A stretch of 64,000 nt of DNA from Conus ventricosus (taxonomy: Eukaryota; Mollusca; Gastropoda; Neogastropoda; Conidae). The notes under the pieces are model-generated. The model saw nothing but the letters and a program-made list of their open reading frames with translations. It was not told the DNA's origin and searched no databases. Of the stretch, positions 11,144 to 23,054 are shown piece by piece; position 1 is the first letter of the stretch, and every line of letters begins with the position of its first letter. The stretch spans positions 51,345,941 to 51,409,940 of the forward strand of contig CM031614.1 in NCBI GenBank assembly GCA_018398815.1, in the 5' to 3' direction. Made by a program: the position numbers and the translations under genes.

Positions 11144-12463
11144 TGTACGTAAACAAAATTATTGCGTCAACGGGAAAAAGACATAGAAACTACATGACGA
11201 AAATAAAAAAGAGAAAAGGGAAAAAGAGCAAAATAAGGGCCCCGGGCTTTGGTTCCACCCAAACTTTTTTTTTTTTTTTAAAAATTTTTTTCTCCTTATT
11301 TTGTTACAAATGTGGAGGGCTGACTTTCAAGCCCAGTGGGTAAAATCGAATTTAAATTGGGGTTTTTGGGAAACTTTTGAGACGGCCCCCAGCGGAAATT
11401 TTACAAAAAAATTTTAAATTTTTTATAAAAATTTTTGGAAAAGGGCGGTGTCCCCGAGGTGTTTTAAAACCCCTGAAAGATTATTTATGTCTCAAATTTT
11501 TACCACCGAAAGGGGGTGTCGGGGGCTAAATTTTAAATTGATGTGAAACTGTAATATCAAAACAGGAGATTTAAAATTTTTTTTAAGTTCAAGGGGTACT
11601 TTCAAAATCAAATTTTAAAATTTGTTCTGGGGGATTTTGGGTTGAAATTTTTTTCTCCGGGGATTAAAAAATAAAATTGCTTTGGAAATTAACTGCGTTC
11701 TTTTTTGGTTTTAACTGTGCTTTTAAAAAATCTTCAGTTTTTTCATTGGGGATTGCGGTTTTAAAAATCTACGTTCTTCTTCTGGGGTTTGGGCTGTGCT
11801 TGTGAATCGAAATTTTTAAAAGGTTTCCTGGTTTTTAAATGAATCTCCGGTTCCCTTTTTCTGCGATTCCCTTTTTTTGGAAAATTCTGCGGTTTTTTGC
11901 AAAGGAAATTAATTGTCCTTGAAAATTTGCGGTTCTTCTTTTTGAAGTTCGACGGATTTATGTGCTTTTTAATAAAGAACCCGTTTCTTCTTCTTCACCC
12001 CTTTGTTTTTTGGGAAAGGGCTTTTTGTCAAGGGGGGACCTTGGTTTCCTTCTTTGTCTTTTTTTAAAGTTTTTTGTAAAAATGGGCTTGGGTTAGGGTG
12101 GAACCGGGGTCTGTTGACTGTAAAAAAAATGTGGGACACTGGGAAGGCCCGGCGAGATCGTGAGGAAAAAAAAAATAGGTAAATGTAACGGGATGTTTAA
12201 AAAGTTCCAATTATTTTTTCCGATCTTTCTGTGTTTGAATGTTTTAATTTTTTCCAAAAATTCAAGAATGTATGTTTTGAGGGGGTTCCGGGCCCAAAAA
12301 ATTATAAAAAGAAAAGAAATCAAATCTTGGTTCCCCGGGGTTTTCCATGTACGTATGGTGGGGGGAGTGTGTAGGGAAAAATTTTAACACGAAACCCAAA
12401 CTTTTGAAAAGCGGAGTCAGACAACAAAAACCCCCAAAACCGCCCCCCCTTCCATCCGTAACA
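11144..12463 (+). repeat. Left LTR of the nested element
   Basis: It begins TGTACGTAAAC and ends CCATCCGTAACA. It aligns along its length with 16,020-17,257 but with many homopolymer differences. Confidence 0.7.
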
Positions 12464-15400
12464 TCTGGTGCCCCCGATCTTTTAAAAAGAGGAAAATGGG
12501 AAATGCTTGTTTAAAAAAAAAAAATCTTTTTTGGGAAATTTTTAAACTTATTTTTTAGGGGACAAAGGTTTAAAAACCTTTTTTGCTTGTGATACCCCAA
12601 ATTTGTTTGAAATTTGACCACAAATGGTGTGTGGGGTTTGACAGGACATTTTTTCATATTTTAAACAGGGGCACGGGAAGGCTAAGGAAAAAAGTCCCGT
12701 TGGTCCTTTGTGGACGAGGAAAAATTTTTTTGCAAAGAAATTTAAAAACGGGTAAGGTATGTTGGTCTGGGGGGAGAAAAATCTTTTGGGCCTATGGGGA
12801 AAAATGCATTCCCAAAAGATTTTGGAAAGGAGGAAAAAATTTCAAAATGAAGAGATAAAAAGGGAAGAAGAGATAACTAAAAGAGAGCAGATACAAGAGG
12901 AAACTAAAAGAGAGCAAATAAAAGGGGAGGAAACTAAAAGAGACAGAAACAAGGGGAAACAAAAAAGAGCAGAAAAAAAGGGGAAACTAAAAGAGAGCAA
13001 ATACAAGGCAAGAAAAAACAAAAAAAATTTCAAAGGTAGAGGAAACAAAAAAGAACCCTTTTTTACAAAAAAATTTCCAGCAGAGTGCGGTCCAGGAAGG
13101 ACATGAAAAGTCCGGGTTCGGGTTTTCCCATTTTTTTAACGCCCCCCCCCCAACTTTTCCCCAAAGGCCCCCCTTTTTAAAAGAAAAAAACTGATGATAT
13201 AGACATTTTACTTTTTTCTTTTTAAAACCCCATGCCGTTCCTTGGGATGGCCCTGGGTTTTTTGTTGGGAAAACCATACCTGCTGCATAGGGAGGGTTTC
13301 GTTTTAAAACTCTCTATCACGTCTCGCTAAAAAATAATTTTGGGTTTTCCTTTCCGAGCTTTTAAAGGGGAAGTTTTGCGAAAAAAATTTCAATGAAACT
13401 CCAGATGGTTTTCGTAAGGTTTTCGTGAGGCTAACCCCTGGGCTCCGAAAAAATTTTTGGGAGACCTTTGCATTTGGAACTTGGCGTTTTTTTTGCCCGG
13501 GGGGGTTTTCCCCTTTGAAAAAAATTGATAAGCCCTTTTGAAGATCTGGGGGATTTTCCCTTGGGCGTGAGCAGTTTTTGGAGTGGGTCAAAAAGGGCCT
13601 TGGCAAATTTTTTTGGGGGTGAGAGAGTTTGTAAAAAACTTTTGTTTAAATTGATCAAGTTTTCAGAGTCAACAGAGTGTACCCAAAACTAAGGTGTTTT
13701 CCCTAGGAAAGTGATTTTAAACATTTTTCCCTTATTTTGGGTAAAAAACTTCTGGTAAGTTTGATAAAATCTTTACCCCCGGTCAGCCCTGATAAAACCC
13801 CGTACTGTGGCAGTCGAAGAGGAAACAGATACTCAACTTTTAAAAACCGTGGCCACTACTCGGTTACTGGGCCCTGTTCGTGGAAGAAATTTTAAAGGAA
13901 GCTGTTTTTGTGGTATCAATTTTGGGTTTTACTCAGCTGGTCGTGGAAAATAATTTGGCGGTATCCGTTATCGGGTCGTGGCGCCCGTTTACCTCGGCAG
14001 TAAGAGTTCCCAAAAAAAAAAAAAAAAGTGCTTCTGACATTTCCCAGTTTTGGGTGGTTTTTTTGGGGAAAAAAAGACAGGAAAAGTAGTTTGCAAGGTG
14101 TCCAGGGAATCGGGAAGAAACCTTTAAAAATTTGCCCCCTTAGCCCCCCCGAAAAATGCCCCTTTGGGGTTTGGAAAACTTACTCTTTTTGGGAAAAACT
14201 CGCTGACAGCAAACAGTCCATTTGTTTGTTGCTCGTTTTTTACCTCCTTTTCCCTTTCTAGCGTTGGTGATTTACCAGGCAAATTGAATTTGGAGTTTTG
14301 GTTCTGTAAAAGGCATTTTGGGTTCGTTCTGCGTGAAAACTGGGCTACCATTTGTGGCGTTCGCAAAGGTTTAATTTTTTTTCTGAAGCCCAGATTAGGA
14401 ACCCCCGTATAAAACGGGTTTTTCTTTTGGGGGTCGGGGGATGAGTTTCCACTGGCTACAGTTTAAAGTCTTTTTCCTTATTTTGTGGGTGATTTGACTG
14501 TTGTGTCTTGGAAAGCCCTGTTGCAGATCTCATTGTGGGGAAAGTGCCTGGAGGGTTTTTTGACGGTGGGGTTTAGGATGTTTTCGGTGAACCTTTTCCC
14601 CTTTTGCCGCCATAAGGGAAAACTAAGCATGTTTTGGGGGCAAAAAACCTTTGGTCAGATCCCAAAAGATTTTGGGAAATTTCCCCGGCCGATCTTGCAA
14701 AACAGAAAGATGATTTATTGAAGTCTTTCTTTTTGTTAAAGTTTCTTATGTGTCTTCTGGTCTATTTGATGTTTTTACCTCCCCCCGTTTCTTTCACCAA
14801 AGGGAAATTCAAAAATTTGGGGAGGGGGTTTGAGTTTTTGCCTTTTGGGGTTGGGGAAACAGGAAAATTTCTCTTGAGCACCTCCAGGAGGTGGTCTTTT
14901 TGGGGTATCCCTCTCCGGGTCTGTTTTACGTTTTGTGAAGTGGTTTCGTACCGTTGGTTCGTCCAGGACGTTTATACGCTTTACCCATTTTCCCCCTTTT
15001 AAATGTTTTCCCCATGGCTCTTCTATCCAGAAGAAAATGATTTGTTTTGTACAGTTTGATTGTACTTTGTCGGGCAAAATAAACCGGGATTTTCGTGTAA
15101 ACTTTGATGAAAATTTTTAGGACAATTTTTTACCCCCAACCAGGTTCTTTTTTAAGGGGGATTTACTATTAGGATCCCCCTTACAACAGATGCCCGTTAG
15201 AAAAAAATTTATGAAATCCCCTTTTTGCGAAAGAGGTTTTTTGGAGAAAGATTTTTCACGTTTTAATCTTGGTATCAAAAAAGCCCTCGAATTTGTCCGT
15301 TAATTTCAAACCCGTTGGGTTCGTTCCCCGGAAGAAAAAAAGTTTCGTTTCGTTTTTCCTCCCGAATGTTTGAAACTTTGAGGAAAATTCGGGAAATCTT

Positions 15401-16019
15401 GTATTCGCACCTTTTTGGTTTTTTACCTAAAATTTTGGGAAAACCCCTTTGGGATGGGGCTATTCTGTTGGTTTGGGGCTGGTTTTTTTCCAGTAAAATG
15501 ATAATTTCTTAACCCCGCGTATCGCTAGTCGAAAGTTGCGAAACCCTGAGAAGGCTACAGCACTAAATTTAGCGGGAATTTTTTAAACCATTGTCTCTAC
15601 CCCCTGGGGGAAAGGAAGGCTGACCGGGGTGGCAGTAGATATTGTTGGGCCTACCCCTTTTTGGGGATGGAGAGGCGAAACCCAGTGGCCTTTTACAAGA
15701 AAACACTGCCCCCAAAGGGGTGGGGTTTCAGCCCGCCCCCCGCCGTCTACTCCGTTTTGGGGATGGAGGGTTGTCCGTGAGGGCAGCAAAAAGCAACATG
15801 TTTAAAAGGGGTTTTAAGTTCGTTGGGGGCGGGCAATTTTTTTCTTCTGTTGTGTGAGGTCCCTGGAAAAAGGGCTCCCCGAAAATGCTTCCGGGGAGGG
15901 CTTCGTTTTTCCCTCGAGGAATGTAATTTGTAGGTTTGTGTTTTCGCTGTTTTTTTCTTTTTTTCCCCCCAAAAAAAATTTGGGGCCAAATTTTTTTTTT
16001 CTTGAGGGGGGGGAGGTAT
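12464..16019 (+). pseudogene. gag-protease-integrase remnants of the nested element
   Basis: The primer-site candidate TGGTGCCCCCGAT lies at 12,466. A Lys/Glu-rich coiled coil with repeated KREQI/ETKRE units runs 12,845-13,050, then TDDID (about 13,185) as in the outer gag. ESPVADLIVGKVPGG at 14,511-14,555 is a clear retropepsin C-terminal motif. VAVDIVGP at about 15,632 is the first Asp region of an integrase core. The 3' LTR follows within 400 bp, so the catalytic core is truncated. Between 14.6k and 15.6k I cannot assign anything. Confidence 0.55.
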
Positions 16020-17257
16020 TGTGCGTCAACGTAAAAATTTTGAAAGTTTAACGGGAAAAGACAAAGAAACCCCTGGGCGAAAATAATTTAAAAAAGGGCA
16101 AGGGAAAGAGCAAGAACTAAAGGCCGAGGGTTTGGTGCCCGCCAAAATTTTTTTTGTTTTAAACCCTCGTTTTCTCCGTAGTGTTAAATATTTGGAGAGG
16201 CGACCAAGTCGTTTGAAAAATCGAAGTTAATTTTGTGAAAGTGGGATACTTTTGAATTTACGGTAACGGGGAAAAAATTTTCAAGAAAAATTTTTATGTT
16301 ATAAAAATGTTTTGGGGGGAAAAGGGGTGCGCCGAGAAATGACTTAAAAAACCCCGTAAGAATTTTTTTATTTGCCAAAATTTTTCCAAGGGATTTTTGT
16401 CGGGGGGCCCGAATTTAATTTTTGTGAACACTGTAATAACAATACACGGAGAAGTTTAAAAATTTGTTTAAAAATTAAAAAGTAAGTCGAACGAAGTTTT
16501 TTTGTGTTTTTAGGGGGCTTTGGGAAATTGTGTTCCCGGGGGTTCAAAATGATTGCGTGGCAAAAGAATCTGCAGTTCTTCTAAAGGTATCCCGTGCTTT
16601 AAGAATCTTCAGTTTTTCTCTGTGGATTGTGTGCTTTAAGAATCCCGGTTTTTTTTTCTGCGGATTGCTGGGGCTTTGGTAATCTGCGGTTTTTTCTGCT
16701 ATGGTATTGTGCCTTTTTAAATTTGGGGGTTTTCTTTTGATAGTTCGACGTGATTTATTGTGCGAAAAATAGGGGACCCTGTTTCTTTCTTCTTTAACGC
16801 TTGTGTTGGAACGGCTGTGCTTGCATGTGGGGAACCTTGGTTTTTTCCTTTTTGTCTTCTTTTTTGTGTTGAGACTGTGGCTTTTGGGGACGGTGGAACC
16901 CATTTGTTGACTGTATATTAAATATATGTGAGGGCACTGTGGGAAAGGCCCCCCCAGCGAGATCTTATTATAAAAATAGTTTAAAATGATATCGAAGATT
17001 GGGAAATTCTTATGTTTGGATATCTTTTTCTATATGCGGTAAAATACATGATTTAAATTTTACCAATTCACATTTAAAGTATGTTTTGAAGGTTAGGCAA
17101 ATAAATTTTAAAGAAAAGAAAAACTAAATCCGGGGGTTGCCTTGGGTATCCATGTAGTATGGGGTGGGTGTGTAGGGGGAAAAATTAAAAACCCCCAACC
17201 AAACTTTTAGAGCGAGAATCAGGGCAACAAAACACGCAACCCCACTCCTCCTAAAAA
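16020..17257 (+). repeat. Right LTR of the nested element
   Basis: It begins TGTGCGTCAAC and ends CTCCTCCTAAAAA, matching the left repeat's TCCATCCGTAACA with small changes. It is followed by the GTCAC duplication and then the remaining outer integrase. Confidence 0.7.
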
Positions 17258-17262
17258 GTCAC

Positions 17263-18370
17263 AAAGGAAGTTACAAAATAAGCCCCAAAAATGACATCTG
17301 CCAAAAAATCTCAAAAGATCGCGTCCCAAGTGCACCTTTTCACAAAATGCCTCTCATTTCCGTCCCGTTTCGGAAGGTGGCTATTGATCTTGTTGGGCCT
17401 TTCCCACCGTCTTCTTCGGATATCGCTATATCTTAACTTTGGTGGATACAGCGACAAGGTATCCAGAAGTGATTCCACTGAAGAAAATTGATAAAGTGTC
17501 TGTCGCTGAAGCCCTACTTGCGATTTTTTCCAGAGTGGGTCTTCCTGACGGGATTCTCTCGGATTGTGAAACGCAATTCATTTCCGATCTCATGAGAGAA
17601 ATTTACAGACTGTTGTTAATCTCCTCCATTTCAACCACGCCATATCATCCTCAATCGAATGGCATGGTTGAACGTTTCAATGGAACGTTAAAGTCCATGC
17701 TGAGAAAGGTTGCAAGGCAGGAACCCCATGAATGGGGTCGTTTCATACCGGCTTTGCTTTTCGCATACAGGGAAATGCCGATCGAAACACTGGGATTCTC
17801 CCCATTCAAGCTTCTTTTCGGACACTCACCAAGGGTCCTTTGGATCTACTGATGACATAATGGACAAAAAAAGACGGACATACCTGACAGTAAAACTGTC
17901 TACCAATACGTTTATGAACTGCATAATCGTTTGAAGTATGCATGTGAGCTTGCTCAACAGTCGCTGATAGAAAAACAGATGTGTACAAAGTCTTTGCAGA
18001 CAGAAAAGCAAAGGAACGTTCCTTCAGTGTAGGGGATAAAGTCCTTGTACTACTCACTGATGAACATAACAAACTTCGTGTTATGTGGAAGGGTCCTTTT
18101 CCGGTGGTCGAAAAACTTTCTGCAGTTAATTATAAGCTCAAAATGGCAAAGAACTGAGAAGGTATTCCACGTGAACATGTTGAAGAAGTATGGTGAACGT
18201 ACAAATGTTGCCATCAACCAGTCAGTTGAATGGATATGTCCTATGTCAAAAACTGATGTCAACATGACAGATATTATCAGTGATGATTTTGCACCCAATA
18301 TAACGTACAGGGACAGATCAATGGTTGTGAAAACAGCAAATGTAGGATTGTTAAACATCTACCAGTGCAG
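17263..18370 (+). pseudogene. Integrase of the outer element (upstream of RT)
   Basis: After the duplicated GTCAC the finger continues with a DICQ-type Cys pair (about 17,289-17,300). The catalytic core shows VAIDLVGPFP (17,377), ILSDCETQF (17,554) and NGMVERFNGTLK (17,655), that is D, D, then E with 35 residues between the last two, the DD35E triad. A GPF module (KGPFPVVEKL, 18,087) typical of Ty3/gypsy integrases follows. Frameshifts occur near 17,430 and 17,850. It inserts element cDNA into the host genome. Confidence 0.85.
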
Positions 18371-19340
18371 ATGATGATGTACCCCTTCCTACTCTGTCTA
18401 TCAAAGGTGAAACCTATGATGATGTGGTTCTGTCGAATGATTTGTTTGCAAGTCAGACAGAACAGCTCAAAGAAATTTTGAAAGATTTTCAGGATGTGTT
18501 GACTGATACCCCAGGTACAGTGACTACTGAAATACCAGTGCGAACCAGACCATACCCCCTCCCGTCTGCAAAAAAGAGGTTGTCGAGAGAGAAATCAAAG
18601 TAATGCTGGAATTAAAGGTCATAGACCTTCTACATCTCCGTTCAGCTCACCAGTTGTATTGGTGGACAAACCTGATGGCTCAGTGCGGTTCTGCATCGAT
18701 TACAGGAAATTAAACAAAATCACTGCGTTCGATGCCGAGCCCATCCCAGACATTGAAGAACTTCTGTGTCAGCTATCAGAAGGAAATTATTTGTGAAAGA
18801 CTTAAATAAGGGATACTGGCAGATTCCAATGGCTGAAGCTGACAAGGAAAAGACATCATTTCAAACACCTTTTGGACCTTTCCAATGAACGAAAATGCCA
18901 TTCGGCTTGCAAAATGCCCCAGCTTCTTTTGCCAGAATGATGCGAGCCCTGAAACTCCATGAATGGGGTTGCAGTCAGTTTTTTGACGACATTTTGTTGG
19001 CCACAAAGTCATGGAGTGACCTCCTTTCTAACTTATGAGCTGTTTTTTCCAGACTCCGAAGTTTTAGTCTAACTGCGAGGCCATCCAAAATTCGTGCCGG
19101 TTTTCAAACTCTCGAGTTTTGGGTCACACTATTCCAGTGGGAAAAATGATGCCAGAAGGAAAGAAAGTGGAAAAGATTTTATCCTTACATAAACCCACTA
19201 CAAAGAAACAGATCAGGTCACTCATCGGATTATTGTCTTACTATAGACGATATGTCCCCACTTTGCGTCCCTGACGGCCCCTATGACTGAATTGACGAAA
19301 GGGACGAAGAACAAAAGTATTGTGTGGTCTGATGAGTGCC
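18371..19340 (+). pseudogene. Reverse transcriptase of the outer element
   Basis: After the linker (DDVVLSNDLF, then [11 protein letters not shown] at 18,538) come VLVDKPDG at 18,656 and [11 protein letters not shown], then LNKGYWQIPMAE, MPFGLQNAPASF and the catalytic FDDIL at 18,982-18,996. LIGLLSYYRRYVPTLRPLTA (19,217) is the connection region. These are Ty3/gypsy-type RT blocks, not copia (which uses YVDD). Several one-base slips and a stop in place of the Trp before TKMPFG break the frame. Confidence 0.9.
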
Positions 19341-19788
19341 AGAAGGCTTTGGAGTGTGTTCAGAACACCTCAACTCATTTCCTGTTCTTTTGTCACCTCC
19401 CTCTCAGAAGACTTTATTTTGAGAACCGATGCCAGTTCCAAACGAATGGGAGCGCTACTTTTGCAGGAAACAAATGCTTTGTTACATCCCGTACAATACG
19501 CCAGTAAAAACAGTAAAAAGTTCTCAAAGACACAGGAGAAATACTCCACTATTGAGAGAGAGTGCTTGGCTATTGTAAAGGGCATGTGAGAAGTTTTGCC
19601 AGGTTCTTGACTGGAAGAAAGTTTCGGTTACAGACCGACCCACAGGCCATTGACGTTCTTGCAATCGTCAAAGACCAAGAACAACAGATTATTAAGGTGG
19701 TCTTTGGCATTGCAGGAATTCAAATTTACTATTGAATCAGTGCCTGGAACACAAAATGTCATGGCAGATTTGTTGTCACGCGTATGAA
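19341..19788 (+). pseudogene. RNase H of the outer element and pol end
   Basis: LRTDASS (about 19,418) contains the first catalytic Asp, SKTQEKYSTIERECLAIVKG carries the Glu helix, and LQTDPQAIDVL follows after a slip. It ends FTIESVPGTQNVMADLLSRV with stop TGA at 19,786, the standard end of RNase H. No integrase follows it, so the polyprotein ends here, about 850 bases before the 3' LTR. Confidence 0.85.
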
Positions 19789-20634
19789 TATTCATGGACA
19801 AATGTAACTGTCTTCAAGGGAAAGACTATTTCTGCAGTTTTGTCTTTCTTTATGATTGGGTGTGCTCACATTTGACAGTGAATTGTATGCTTTCTGACTA
19901 TTTAAATCAAGTGGTATTTATGCTTAATTAGCTTGTTGAAGTGACTATATGTTTTACAAGCAAAAACTACTTGATGTGGATGTATTACACATCTATTCTT
20001 TGCTTTAATTCTTTAGTAAACAATGAAAAATCATCATGTACTATTTATGTCTAACTTGCTTGTGAAGGTGAAATATATGTATGTGTCACGAGCAAATAAC
20101 TCTTTAGAAATGTATAAAACACATGTTTTGATTGTGTTGTGAAACAAACTATTGTTTTCATTAGTCCATTCTCAACAATGGAAAATATGTTTCACTTTTC
20201 AATGGACTATAACATTATATGTGGGGAAAAATATGTTTAAACTATGTTTATTTTGTTTACATGTCTCTTGAGAAACATTTACACTTATTTCTCATTTTCA
20301 CGAGGGTTTTGAAACATATGATGTGAGACAAAGATCAAGGGGAAAATGTGCTTCACATCTTTACATATAAACACAATTGTGTACTTGAATTGTCAATTTT
20401 TCCTAATTTTTTTGTCCAGTAATTTGTGAAATGTAATTGGACTGTGGGATGAATTTTTTTTTTTCAGAAAGAGATTTTTTTTAAAATCGATTTTGGTGGA
20501 CATGATGTTTGATTCTAATTTTTATATAATCGGGAAATCATGTTTGAGGGGTACCAGTTTGCGTTTCTGCTGAAGATGTTTTTAAGTAATTGAAATCCTT
20601 TAAAAAAAATTTTGGAAAAATTTTTTTTCACCCC
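19789..20634 (+). other. 3' untranslated region of the outer element
   Basis: AT-rich, with three related phrases (GTGACTATATG, GTGAAATATATG, TTGTGAAAC) suggesting weak internal repetition. It changes from clean to homopolymer-stretched sequence at about 20,440. Confidence 0.5.
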
Positions 20635-20643
20635 AGGATGGGG

Positions 20644-21624
20644 TGTCATGTACACCCCCCAAATCAAGGCATTGACGCTCCATCACATGTATTTTTAGTG
20701 ATATAAATATTTCCCCATGCCACAACAAAAAGAAAAATATTTCAGGGTTCTTGACTAGTGTAGGGGGCGCCCCAAATAATAGGAGGAAACTCATTAAACA
20801 AAAAAAGGTGGTCTTTGGTGAAAGTGCCACTCCCGGATATTTAAAAATGGCTGGAAGGTGCGGTCATGTTTTTAAACACTGAGTATGCATCCTAGGGGGA
20901 GGGAGGAAAGAATCATTTTTTGCCCAGCAATGGCCAAGACCGAACCTGTCAGGACCGGTCGGGGGCTTCACCGCTGACCATCATTACCAGGTGAGCCATA
21001 AATATTTTGGGGAAAGCACGGGGGAAACCTAAAGAAAAAAGAAAAAAATTCTATTTAATTGGGAAGCGATTACTTACCAAACCCTTTTGGGTTTTTTCAC
21101 CCCTTTTACTTTTCACCCCGCAGTTTCCCCCTTTCGGAGGGGTGGTAACGATGGCCAGGGTGGGGGAACACACCGGTGTTCAGCCCCAGAAATTTAAAAG
21201 ACTCCGGTAAGGATGGACTCGTCATGTCCCCCGTGACGGGGGAATTAAAGGGGGGCGCCCAAATTTTCTGATGCAGACAGGGCATCAGACAGTATGGGGA
21301 GTCTTATCCGAGGAAGTTGGCTTTTAAAAATTGCGGGAATTATTTATTCCCCTGGCTGGTCTTGGGCCAATGTTATGTAAAGGCCATTACTTTATAAAAC
21401 TTGTAATTTTTTATGATTCAATTGAAACCTATTTATCTCTCATTTGGAAAGAAAGAGAATCTTAAAAATTTTTTTATTAATTTTCGAGTGATTTAGAAAA
21501 GGGTTTTTCCCCCCCCTTTGGGAGGGGGAAAAAAGAACAAACATTGGGTAGTGCGCCTTTTGGGCTGATTGTAGGGTTTGCGTTTTGGTAGGAATCGCAT
21601 AAAATGCGGTGTGCAAAAGTGACA
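20644..21624 (+). repeat. 3' LTR of the outer retrotransposon
   Basis: It starts TGTCATGTAC directly after a purine-rich AGGATGGGG (20,635-20,643, possible polypurine tract) and ends AAAAGTGACA. It carries many more homopolymer changes than the 5' LTR, so divergence between the LTRs should not be used for dating. Confidence 0.8.
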
Positions 21625-22915
21625 GGGGACACACACAACACACACCACACAACACCAACACCACACCACACACCCCCACACACACACACCACACGGGGGG
21701 AAATTGGTGCTGAAACCCCCCACCCCCCACCCCCGACAGAAACAGCACCCCAAAACTTCTTCCTGAATCAATTTTAGAGTGAATCAAATTCATAGGTGTT
21801 CAATGATCTTTTGTACGCTCAAAACCGTTTTATGCAATTAAGGATTGTATTGTTTGCACATATTTTTTATTGCATTGCATTCTTGTTTGTTTTTATTGTA
21901 TTGTATTGTGTTTTGGTTTTTTGTTTTATTGATTTGCGTTTATTTTTGGCGTAAATTTTTTCACATGTAGTCTGTTTAAATTCGGCTGTTCCCCGAGGGT
22001 TGGGTTTACTAGATCGACTTTTTTTTTCCCCGTTTCATGGTTCGAATCAATATTTTTTTCATCTTCGGTATAAAAAAAAAAACGTTTTGCGTGACGTTCT
22101 TACTGTGCACACGCGTAGATAACTTAAACCACTTCCTTAAGGGCCCCATTTTTTACTAAGTAGACAAAATTTTTAAATTTTGGTAGGTAATATTTTATCG
22201 GGAGTTTTGTGTTGCAAATGCCTTTAAATACTGCACGCAAGGGGTTTTTTTTAGCATTCCTCATTTATATTATGGGAAATTTGATCAACAAACTTAACAT
22301 GTCAAATATACTTCTAAATAATTTTGTTTGTATTTCACAAACATGCGTTTCAGACAGAAAAAGGTTGGGGAAATGCAAAAAATTTTCATTCAGCGGGGGA
22401 AAGCCAAATCTTCATTTTAGCGGGGGTTGCAAAAACTTTCAAATGCTAACTACATGGCAATGTTTTAAATGCCCGATTTTTTCAACAATGTTAAAAGCTC
22501 GATTTCAATTCTCCTGTCTCCTCATAACAAATTTTTTCGGCACTTTTTTACTATGGCCACTATGGTGTCAAACAGGGGGGATTGAATGAGTGGCAGTGTT
22601 TCAAATATTGCGAGTCTGCTTTTTGCTAAACTTTTTTTTGGCGTGTGGGCTGGCGTCGGGTTTCTTTTTTTATCTTATGATTTCAGTGACCAAAAGCACG
22701 TGAACCCAGTGTCGTGTTTACGCCCCGGTTTTGTTGACTGTGCTGTTTGCAAGTAAATCAAAAAAAAGGAAATGTCAATATAACTTTTCGTCATAGCATT
22801 TTAAAATTACTTTGCTTCTGCTCCTGCTTTTGCTTAGGGATTCTTAAATAAAACAGTAATATGAAAAATGATGTTTTAGTCAAAAAACAAACAAAAACAG
22901 CACACAACCCCTGAC
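21625..22915. other. Non-coding flank of the LTR element
   Basis: CA-rich short repeat (21,628-21,700), then AT-rich sequence with stretched runs. The part from about 22,790 aligns with 41,790-41,925 of copy B. No exon apart from the degraded one that follows. Confidence 0.5.
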
Positions 22916-23054
22916 CACACATTTGCTGGTCGTCATGGCATCAGGAACACTAAACCCAAACCACAAATTTTCGAGTTTTTTCACCCTCAGGAAAATTTCT
23001 TACGGCCATTTTCCCTTCCGTTTTCTCTTCCCTAGACCGCCGCCCCCTAAGTTA
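22916..23054 (-). pseudogene. Degraded copy A counterpart of the 42.0k exon
   Basis: The flanks and several internal stretches align with 41.8-42.12k. Examples are the motif around TTTGCTGG at the exon's 3' end, the CCCTAGACCGCC region at its 5' end, and CTCACGACAA/TTCACGACAA in the intron. The interval is 139 bp instead of 150 and has no consistent reading frame. This stretch lies in a block with stretched homopolymers, so the decay may be partly consensus error rather than true pseudogenisation. Its spacing from the copy A EGF exon, minus the LTR element, equals that of copy B. Confidence 0.5.

Larger units (their letters stand above)
11144..17257 (+). mobile_element. Nested LTR retrotransposon with GTCAC target duplication
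   Basis: Two direct repeats of about 1.2-1.3 kb (11,144-12,463 and 16,020-17,257) share blocks such as the tail with GTTGACTGTA, CGAGATC and the CATGTA-GTATGG segment. GTCAC occurs directly before the left repeat (11,139-11,143) and directly after the right one (17,258-17,262), a 5-bp target duplication. Inside are a primer-site-like TGGTGCCCCCGAT, gag, protease and the beginning of an integrase core, but no recognisable RT or RNase H within only 3.6 kb. It disrupts the outer element's integrase finger, so it is the younger insertion. Confidence 0.75.
6730..21624 (+). mobile_element. Ty3/gypsy LTR retrotransposon, Gmr1-like gene order, with a nested element
   Basis: Direct LTRs of about 970-980 bp begin TGTCATG and end AAAAGTGACA. 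Between them, on the plus strand, are gag (9.1-10.3k), protease remnant (10.4-10.75k), integrase (11.0-11.14k continued at 17.26-18.35k), reverse transcriptase (18.4-19.3k) and RNase H (19.4-19.79k). Integrase precedes RT, the opposite of ordinary Ty3/gypsy and typical of Gmr1-like elements. The 5' LTR abuts a (CA)n tract and the 3' LTR is followed by CA-rich sequence, so it probably inserted into a microsatellite and the target duplication cannot be read. Many frameshifts make it non-autonomous as written. Confidence 0.85.

Noticed and set aside
12583..15512. Several 60-125-codon frames in 12.5-15.5k as separate genes
   Set aside because: They are fragments of one retroelement in a homopolymer-distorted region; most are shadows in wrong frames.
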